Below, piece after piece: positions 1 to 5,162 of a stretch of DNA of 7,776 nucleotides. Source of the stretch: Opitutus sp. GAS368. Its GTDB lineage: Bacteria > Verrucomicrobiota > Verrucomicrobiia > Opitutales > Opitutaceae. The DNA lies in NCBI GenBank assembly GCA_945862035.1, contig CAMAXB010000141.1:1-7776 (forward strand). Reading direction: 5' to 3'. Below the pieces are notes generated by a model. It was not told the origin of the DNA. It was given only the letters and a program-made list of their open reading frames with translations, and did not search any database. The position numbers and the translations under genes are program-made. The first letter of the stretch is position 1. Each line of letters begins with the position of its first letter.

Positions 1-993
1 TTTCCCGCTATTCCCGGCTTCGACGAGCCCAGTGTGATCACCGTGCGCGCGGCGCAGGAACGCCTCTGGGGACACCTTCATCGAACTCCGGTGCACCGGT
101 CGCGCACCTTTGACTCGCTCGTGGGGGCTAATGTTTTTCTGAAATGCGAGAACTTTCAGCGCAGCGGATCCTTCAAGGCGCGCGGCGCCTTCAACGCCGT
201 CCTCAGTCTGGATGACCACACTGCGGCCCGCGGCGTGGCCGCGCACTCGTCAGGCAATCACGGCGCGGCGCTGGCCCTCGCCGCCCGCGAGCGCGGCATC
301 AAGGCAACCATCGTCGTTCCCACAACCTGCGCCAAGGCCAAGCTGGAGGCGATCACCCGCTACGGCGGAGAACTGGTCTTCGCCGAACCCACGATTCAAG
401 CCCGGGAGATCGCGGTCGCCGCAATCGTAGCCCGGTCTGGCGCGGTGCTCGTCCATCCCTACGATCACCCCGCAGTCATCTCGGGTCAGGCGACGGCGGC
501 CCTTGAATTGCTCCAGGATCAGCCCGATCTGGATGTGCTGCTGGCGCCGATCAGCGGCGGGGGCCTGCTGAGTGGAACCCTCCTCGCAGTCGAGGCGACG
601 GGGCGACCAGTCCGGGTCTTTGGCGTCGAACCCTCCGAGGCCGACGACGCCGCCCGCTCGCTTGCCAGCGGCCGGCTGGAGGAAAACGCGACCACCGCGA
701 CGATTGCCGACGGCCTCCGCGGGGCGCTCAGCGCGAGAACCTTCGAACTCATCCGCCCCCGCGCCGCTGGAATCGTCACCGTGTCCGAGGCCGAGATCGT
801 CCACGCGATGCGGCTGGCCTGGGACATCTACAAGCTGATCATCGAGCCGTCCTGCGCCGTGCCCATTGCCGCACTCCTCAGCGGAAAAGCCCCGGCCCTG
901 GCCGGCCGGAAAGTAGGCGTGATCATTACGGGGGGCAACGTGGACCTCGGTTCATTGCCGTGGGCCAGCCCGGCCCGCGCGGCACAGGGCTGA
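1..993 (+). CDS. Serine racemase / threonine dehydratase-like PLP enzyme (5' partial)
   Basis: This is a fold-type II PLP enzyme that should act in the cytoplasm on L-serine or L-threonine, by dehydration to the 2-oxo acid plus ammonia and/or serine racemization. Residues are numbered from the GTG at 34. The Schiff-base lysine is K48 in GSFKARG. SSGNHG (72-77) cradles the cofactor, SGGGLLSG (174-181) is the phosphate loop, and ITGGNVDL (298-305) closes the active site. E199-x3-A203-x-D205 matches the divalent metal site of eukaryotic serine racemase. There is no C-terminal ACT domain, so it is not the biosynthetic IlvA type. The frame is open to base 1 (FPAIPGFDEPS before the GTG), and homologues as I remember them extend about that far upstream. 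The real start is therefore probably outside the window, although GTG 34 is the only standard start visible. It is convergent with the aminotransferase gene. The family is certain; racemase versus dehydratase is not settled. Confidence 0.9.
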   Translation, partial: FPAIPGFDEPSVITVRAAQERLWGHLHRTPVHRSRTFDSLVGANVFLKCENFQRSGSFKARGAFNAVLSLDDHTAARGVAAHSSGNHGAALALAARERGIKATIVVPTTCAKAKLEAITRYGGELVFAEPTIQAREIAVAAIVARSGAVLVHPYDHPAVISGQATAALELLQDQPDLDVLLAPISGGGLLSGTLLAVEATGRPVRVFGVEPSEADDAARSLASGRLEENATTATIADGLRGALSARTFELIRPRAAGIVTVSEAEIVHAMRLAWDIYKLIIEPSCAVPIAALLSGKAPALAGRKVGVIITGGNVDLGSLPWASPARAAQG

Positions 994-1050
994 CCTGCGC
1001 GGGGCAGTCGGCGGTACCTGCCGCCCGATTTGAATCGGGAGTCCCGGTGC
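994..1050. terminator. Convergent intergenic hairpins, possible weak bidirectional terminator
   Basis: The 57 bases between two converging stop codons hold a perfect inverted repeat, CCCGATT at 1024-1030 and AATCGGG at 1033-1039. It partly overlaps a second possible stem, GGCGG at 1010-1014 with CCGCC at 1021-1025. Neither stem is followed by a T tract on either strand, so this is not a textbook intrinsic terminator. The position between convergent genes is the main argument for a termination role. Confidence 0.3.
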
Positions 1051-2427
1051 TCAAGCAGACTGTTCGGAAAAATGTCGCGCCACTCCGACGAACCGGCGCG
1101 CCGCTTCCCGCAGATCCGCCTCTCCCAGGACCCCAAAACTCAGGCGGGCAAAGTTCCGGGGCGGGCTTTCGCCGAAGCAAAGATCGCCCGGAACGTAGAG
1201 CACACCCGCCTCAATGCAGGCGCGGCAGAACTCGGAGGCCATTCCGGTGTCCAGAGCCCTGGGCCCGCGCAGCCAGAGATAAAGGCCACCAGCCGGCTCC
1301 TTCCACTCCCAAGCCAATGAGCGCAACCCCTCGGCCTCGAGGGCCTCGTGCAGGGCTCGCATTTTCCGTTCATACGTAGGTCGAATGAACGCCAACTGGG
1401 ACTCGAGACCACCGTCCGCCAGCACGCGTTCGAGCACCGCTTGATTGAAATTAGCCGAACCGAAGTCGTGATGCCCCTTGACGTGCAGCATGCGCGCGAG
1501 CCAGTCGGCGTCGGTGCATACCCCGAAGCCGATCTTGAGTCCGGTCGCGAAGGGCTTGGTGAGAGTTGAAAGGTAAAGCCGCGGAAAGCGCTCCCACGCA
1601 GGGAGCGTAAGGATGCTCGCGGCCGGGTGTGGCTGATGGAAGTAAAGCTCGCGGTAGGCGGCATCTTCCACCGCTGGGACCCACAGTCCGGCCGCCGCGA
1701 GCGCGTTGGCGATGACCGTCTTCTCGCCTTCACCCAGGCTGCGAGCGGACGGATTCGAGAAGTAGCTCACAAAGTAAACCGCCTTGACCCGGCTGCCTTC
1801 GCCCCGGGCCACCAGCGCCGCCAGCAGGGCATCCAAGGCAGCGCCATCGATGACACCGGTGGAATCGACGGGCAGGGACAGGGCGCGTACCCCGAGTGCA
1901 GTCAGCATCTCGAGGTAGACAAAGTAGCTTGGCCGATCGACCAGCACGATGTCGCCCGGTTCACAAAGCACCTGCATGGCGAGGTAAAGCGCCTGCTGGG
2001 ACCCATTGGTCACGAAGCAGCCCTCATTCACTTGGGCGGGATCGAGCTCCGGCTCCAGGTGACAGAGCCGCTGAGATAACTGCCGGCGCAAACCCGGGCG
2101 GCCCCGATTTGTTCCGTATTGCAGGTACTCAGGTTCACCCGGGGATCGGACCAGCGCGGTCATCGCCTCCTGAACTGCCGCCACCGGCAGCGTGCCATTA
2201 TCGGTGAAGCCCGCCGCCAGCGAAAGCAGCTTGGGATTCTCAAGCGCAAGGTTCATGAGCCGCGCGATGGTTGGCGGCTGGGCGCGAAGCCCAAGGCGGG
2301 AAAACGCAGGAGCGGGGGTCGACGTCACGGCGTCAGCACTAGATGACGTTCCCGCAGCGGGATAAAGCACCAAACCACTCTCACCGCCAGCGATATTGGC
2401 GGCGCACCACCGGCTTCGTACGTCCAC
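1051..2427 (-). CDS. Class I/II PLP aminotransferase (MocR-C-terminal / 2-aminoadipate aminotransferase type)
   Basis: This is a cytoplasmic fold-type I aminotransferase that moves an amino group between an amino acid and a 2-oxo acid; the substrate cannot be read from sequence. Residues visible (numbered from GTG 2427) are QYGTNRGRPGLR (103-114), FVTNGSQQAL (138-147) binding the PLP phosphate, and N225-P226 in a YFSNPSARS loop. D255 and Y258 in VEDAAYRE contact the cofactor, K291 in STLTKPFATG is the Schiff-base lysine, and R428 in FARLSFG should hold the substrate carboxylate. It resembles the catalytic half of MocR regulators and LysN-type enzymes but has no GntR winged-helix domain. The N-terminus is uncertain. 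Homology begins around residue 40 (FSRLGLRAQPPTIARL), and the first 35 or so residues look non-conserved. GTG at 2370 is preceded by GGTGAG at a good distance and may be the true start; GTG 2328 is another option. It lies 11 bases after the protease stop, so it may be co-transcribed. Confidence 0.88.
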   Translation of the reverse strand: MDVRSRWCAANIAGGESGLVLYPAAGTSSSADAVTSTPAPAFSRLGLRAQPPTIARLMNLALENPKLLSLAAGFTDNGTLPVAAVQEAMTALVRSPGEPEYLQYGTNRGRPGLRRQLSQRLCHLEPELDPAQVNEGCFVTNGSQQALYLAMQVLCEPGDIVLVDRPSYFVYLEMLTALGVRALSLPVDSTGVIDGAALDALLAALVARGEGSRVKAVYFVSYFSNPSARSLGEGEKTVIANALAAAGLWVPAVEDAAYRELYFHQPHPAASILTLPAWERFPRLYLSTLTKPFATGLKIGFGVCTDADWLARMLHVKGHHDFGSANFNQAVLERVLADGGLESQLAFIRPTYERKMRALHEALEAEGLRSLAWEWKEPAGGLYLWLRGPRALDTGMASEFCRACIEAGVLYVPGDLCFGESPPRNFARLSFGVLGEADLREAARRFVGVARHFSEQSA

Positions 2428-2438
2428 CCGTCCACAGG

Positions 2439-4328
2439 CTAGCGAATCTCGTACAATTCGACGAGCACCTGACCCGAATTGCCGGCCTTACCACCCACCG
2501 TGATGGTGTAGGATCCCGGCAGCAGATGGACCTGGATCGCGGCGTCCTTGCTACCGACGCTGAGAGGGAAGGCTCCGGCCGCCGTGAAGGTCGTGGCCAG
2601 GCTCGCAGCCCAATCATCATTGGTCGCGATGACCGAAGCGACACCACCGGCAATCCGGTTAAGCGTCATGGTCGGATCGGCGAGGACAGCACCGACCCCG
2701 AACTGCGTGAGGCCAGGCCCAATCGCGCGAATCAAGACGTTCCGGGACCGCGGGCCCTCAATCACGAAGCCCGGTACCACCTGCTCACTCACGGAAAGCG
2801 TTGTATTAGTCGACAGGTTCAGGAAGCGACTCGGGAGCGCCTTACCGTCGGGAGTTGAGCCTCCCTTGCTCTCGTAGATCTCGACAATCACCTGCCCGGA
2901 ACTGCCGGCCTTGCCGCCGACGGTAACGGTGTAGGAGCCCGGCTGCAGACTGGCTTCGAGCGCGGCATCATTGCTGCCGATGGTGAGGGGAAAGGCCCCG
3001 GCGGACTGGAAGGTTGGCGCGAGGCTGGCACTCCAGTTGTCATTGGTCGCAACCACCGTGGCGACGCCGTCGACAATCCGATTGAGCGTGATTGTCGGAT
3101 CTTCGAGGACACCGCTGACGCCAAACTGAGTGAGGCCGGGACCGATCGCGCGGATCAGCACATCCCGGTTCCCAGTTCCCTCGATCACGAAGCCTGGAAC
3201 CACTTGCTCGTTCACCGACAAAGTGGTGTTCGTCGAAACGTTCGAAAAACGACTTGGCGGATCGGTGTCTACCCTACCGTACGTCATATTGAGGGTGATT
3301 TGACCATAACTTCCCGCCCAGCCATCCACGGCAATAAAGTAGGGGGTCCCTTCGACCACTAATGCGGTGAAGGCACTGGTTCGGATCACTCCAGTCGTCA
3401 CGTCGTCATTCGAGGCAATCCGCGTGAGTGCGTTCACCGCGGAACCCGAGTACATGCCCATGATCGTGTCGAAATTACTCCCCAGCGAGGTAATGGTGTA
3501 GACACCTGAAATCGGCGGGGTCCACCGCCACCACGAGGATCCCCAGCCGACCTCATCGGCGTGGAAAGGTTCGCCCGTCTCAAACGTCGAGCCGATATTG
3601 GAACCGGTGACCGAAACACTTCCCGTGACCATTGTGACGGCGGTGGCGTTGGCAAAATAATCATTGGCTGGCAACACGCCGCGCGCCCCATAGAGCAATT
3701 GAGCTCCGGTGATGTCATCCGCCTGCAGCCTATCAACGTCGCTTACCACACTGTTCATGATCGCCTCAACCCGCTGGGGTGGCCTAGCCTCATCCGGGTG
3801 ATCAAGTCCCAGCAGATGTCCCAATTCATGCATCGCAACGCGCTGAAAGTCCCGCAGACCGGGGCGGCGGACCCCTCGGTAGGAGTCCCACGTTTCCGCT
3901 CGATTGAAAATGATATCGACCTCAATGGTCGTATTGAAGCGGAAGCGGGCCAGCGTTAACGCGAGGGTTCCTGCAGGAAAGGCCAGGCCCTCCACCGTAT
4001 TCGCCATGACCACTTCGTTCACATTGTTGCGGAACGCGTAGGTCCCCTCGGCCGCGATTGCCGGCACCATCCGCACGACGCCCAACCGGGCATTCCAGCT
4101 CTCGATCGCAGCGACAAAACTAGCCTGATAATTCGATCCGTCGATGAACGGCGTGGTTGGCGGTGGCGGGAGTTTGACTTGGATGGGGATGATGCCGGGT
4201 TCCCACGGAATCACATAGATATTGCTGCGATCCGTACGGAGGAAGTGACCTCGCGCGACGCTCACGGCGTAGATCATTCCGAGCAGGAAAATGCTGGGGA
4301 CACGCAGCCGGAGGAAGGCAGTGCTCAC
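2439..4328 (-). CDS. Secreted matrixin-like zinc metalloprotease with PPC-like domain and two C-terminal repeats
   Basis: This is a predicted exported endopeptidase of the metzincin clan. Residues 1-25 form a signal peptide (basic start, hydrophobic 11-24, likely cut after SVA). The catalytic domain spans about 28-215. It carries HELGHLLGLDH at 167-177 (zinc ligands H167, H171, H177; general base E168; DNA 3798-3830) and a Met-turn at M191 in AIMNSV. A beta-rich domain at about 217-350 (ANDYFANAT, TGEPFHA, WWRWTPPISG, NFDTIMGMYSG, YFIAVDGWAG) resembles bacterial pre-peptidase C-type domains and may bind substrate or the cell surface. Two tandem repeats, 359-486 and 500-627, follow. The protein has no cysteine and no recognisable prodomain or cysteine switch. 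No PEP-CTERM, LPXTG or type IX sorting signal is visible. The GTG start overlaps the upstream TGA as GTGA, which suggests translational coupling; no Shine-Dalgarno sequence is seen. Protease class is well supported; substrate unknown. Confidence 0.9.
   Translation of the reverse strand: MSTAFLRLRVPSIFLLGMIYAVSVARGHFLRTDRSNIYVIPWEPGIIPIQVKLPPPPTTPFIDGSNYQASFVAAIESWNARLGVVRMVPAIAAEGTYAFRNNVNEVVMANTVEGLAFPAGTLALTLARFRFNTTIEVDIIFNRAETWDSYRGVRRPGLRDFQRVAMHELGHLLGLDHPDEARPPQRVEAIMNSVVSDVDRLQADDITGAQLLYGARGVLPANDYFANATAVTMVTGSVSVTGSNIGSTFETGEPFHADEVGWGSSWWRWTPPISGVYTITSLGSNFDTIMGMYSGSAVNALTRIASNDDVTTGVIRTSAFTALVVEGTPYFIAVDGWAGSYGQITLNMTYGRVDTDPPSRFSNVSTNTTLSVNEQVVPGFVIEGTGNRDVLIRAIGPGLTQFGVSGVLEDPTITLNRIVDGVATVVATNDNWSASLAPTFQSAGAFPLTIGSNDAALEASLQPGSYTVTVGGKAGSSGQVIVEIYESKGGSTPDGKALPSRFLNLSTNTTLSVSEQVVPGFVIEGPRSRNVLIRAIGPGLTQFGVGAVLADPTMTLNRIAGGVASVIATNDDWAASLATTFTAAGAFPLSVGSKDAAIQVHLLPGSYTITVGGKAGNSGQVLVELYEIR
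2448..3254 (-). repeat. Tandem in-frame duplication inside the protease gene (two units, 423-bp period)
   Basis: Two copies encode protease residues 359-486 (DNA 2871-3254) and 500-627 (DNA 2448-2831), offset by exactly 141 residues with no gaps. A 13-residue Ser/Gly/Asp-rich linker separates them. By hand alignment 96 of 128 residues match. Each unit starts with SRF and has STNTTLSV, EQVVPGFVIEG, VLIRAIGPGLTQFGV, DPT-TLNRI, ATND-W, AGAFPL, PGSYT and TVGGKAG, ending VE-YE. The unit is a beta-sandwich-like domain that I recall as a frequent C-terminal module in Verrucomicrobiota secreted proteins, perhaps for surface or polymer attachment. Confidence 0.9.
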
Positions 4329-4930
4329 TTGGAGGAAGTCGCTTTTCGGCTGGCTTGGATTCGGCTGGCGAAATCGGACGGGCTCATCCCTTGATCGTCT
4401 CGCGCGGTACGGCGCACGGTGGCCAAAAGAGCGTCATCGATCAGCGGCAGGCTGACGCGGGAGGTGTCATCCAGCGGCTCGCCATTTACGCGGGTCACAT
4501 ACTCCCTCCCCGACGAAGCGTCCCTCCGGATCGGATAGCGGCCATGCATCATTCCGTAGAGCGGAAAAATCGACCGCCCGTTATCTGCAATGAACAAAAT
4601 GTCCTCGTCGCCCACCGCAAAGCGAGGTGCCCCCGAGATCACGAGTTCAGTCCCATCGATTGGCCCGCCCAGCAACGTCAGCACGAGCGGTAAGGGCGGC
4701 TCGCCACTGATGATTGCGCGCACCTCCAGCGCAACCTGTGTGAAGGGCATGGACTTTGCTCCGACCGTTCTCACCTCGTGCGTGATCCCGACCACCCGGG
4801 CGCGCACCACGTAGTCGGCGCCGTTGACCAGTTCAGTAAACTCAGGCGGAACAACCGTAGTCCCGAACAGGTATCCTCCTGAAAGCAATGCCACCAGCCC
4901 TAGAAAAAATCGTAAAATGATTAAATTCAT
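4325..4930 (-). CDS. Small secreted protein of unknown function, coupled to the metalloprotease
   Basis: I do not recognise a named function. The 201-residue product begins with a hydrophobic stretch (about 3-23, ending YLFG before TTVVPPEF), which reads as a signal peptide. The mature part looks beta-rich. It contains ELVNGADYVVRARVVGI (33-49), TQVALEVRAIISGE (64-77), LLGGPIDGTELVISG (86-100), PRFAVGDEDILFIADN (102-117) and YGMMHGRYPI (124-133). It has a polar, charged C-terminal tail and no cysteines. I remember similar proteins with the 'AD-V--G-V' and 'GAP-F--G-E--LF' pattern in several phyla, sometimes beside matrixin-type proteases, but cannot name a Pfam family. Its TGA overlaps the protease GTG by 4 bases (4325-4328), so the two are probably co-translated and co-exported. 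It could be an inhibitor, folding helper or partner of the protease, but this is inference from context only. The ATG at 4930 lacks an upstream Shine-Dalgarno sequence; the fit of the signal peptide supports this start. Confidence 0.8.
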   Translation of the reverse strand: MNLIILRFFLGLVALLSGGYLFGTTVVPPEFTELVNGADYVVRARVVGITHEVRTVGAKSMPFTQVALEVRAIISGEPPLPLVLTLLGGPIDGTELVISGAPRFAVGDEDILFIADNGRSIFPLYGMMHGRYPIRRDASSGREYVTRVNGEPLDDTSRVSLPLIDDALLATVRRTARDDQGMSPSDFASRIQASRKATSSK

Positions 4931-5162
4931 TGAATAACGAAATTATCGTAAGCACAGAGGCCGCTCCTTGGGTACAGCGAAAGAGGCATACCCGACGCTC
5001 TAGACAATTAAAGCAAAAAAATAGCAATGAGAGAATCGTTGCCAATTTTTCCCGCAGACCGACCACCCGTTCGCGCAGGTTGCATCCACCTCGACACCGC
5101 AAACGGAAAAGGCGCGGGAGCCGAAGCTCTCCGCGCCATGATGAAAATTACATTAAAAAAAA
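4931..5162. other. AT-rich intergenic region between ftsH and the secreted-protein operon
   Basis: These 232 bases are clearly richer in A and T than the flanking genes, especially 5001-5050 and 5141-5160. They contain the ftsH terminator at the right end and must hold any promoter for the minus-strand unit starting at 4930. A GATAAT box lies on the minus strand at 4947-4942, close to the ATG, but has no convincing -35 partner. If used, it would give an almost leaderless mRNA. A second, imperfect hairpin (5024-5042, one C-A mismatch) is followed on the minus strand by seven Ts (5021-5015) and could act as a backup terminator. I see no credible gene here. Confidence 0.5.
5104..5137 (-). terminator. 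Intrinsic terminator of ftsH with UUCG tetraloop
   Basis: Read on the minus strand, GGCGCGG-A-GAGC, loop TTCG, then GCTC-CCGCGCC form an 11-bp GC-rich stem with a single bulged base. The C(UUCG)G tetraloop is unusually stable. The stem is followed at once by TTTT, CCG, TTT. It lies about 26 bases past the ftsH stop codon, as expected for factor-independent termination. It also separates the tilS-ftsH unit from the secreted-protein genes downstream. Confidence 0.8.

Noticed and set aside
250..804. Minus-strand open frame of 184 codons inside the racemase-like gene
   Set aside because: It is antisense to well-conserved PLP motifs. The composition is arginine/glycine/aspartate-rich, as expected for a GC-rich shadow frame.
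1627..2079. Plus-strand open frame of 150 codons inside the aminotransferase
   Set aside because: It is a shadow of the aminotransferase catalytic region with no independent support.
2343..2858. Plus-strand open frame of 171 codons spanning the aminotransferase N-terminus and protease C-terminus
   Set aside because: It is antisense to the repeat-coding region. The Arg/Gly/Asp-rich composition and lack of motif suggest chance.
2448..3254. Possible CRISPR or short tandem repeat array
   Set aside because: The repeats are long, diverged and protein-coding, with conserved frame. No short spaced direct repeats occur anywhere in the window.
5015..5042. Second hairpin plus T7 as a terminator
   Set aside because: The stem has only six pairs with a mismatch and is weak. 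It is kept as a remark in the intergenic entry rather than called.
4842..5102. 86-codon minus-strand frame through the AT-rich gap, with an AAGGAG motif nearby
   Set aside because: It overlaps the secreted-protein gene in another frame, has no coherent hydrophobic pattern or homology, and would read through the ftsH terminator region.
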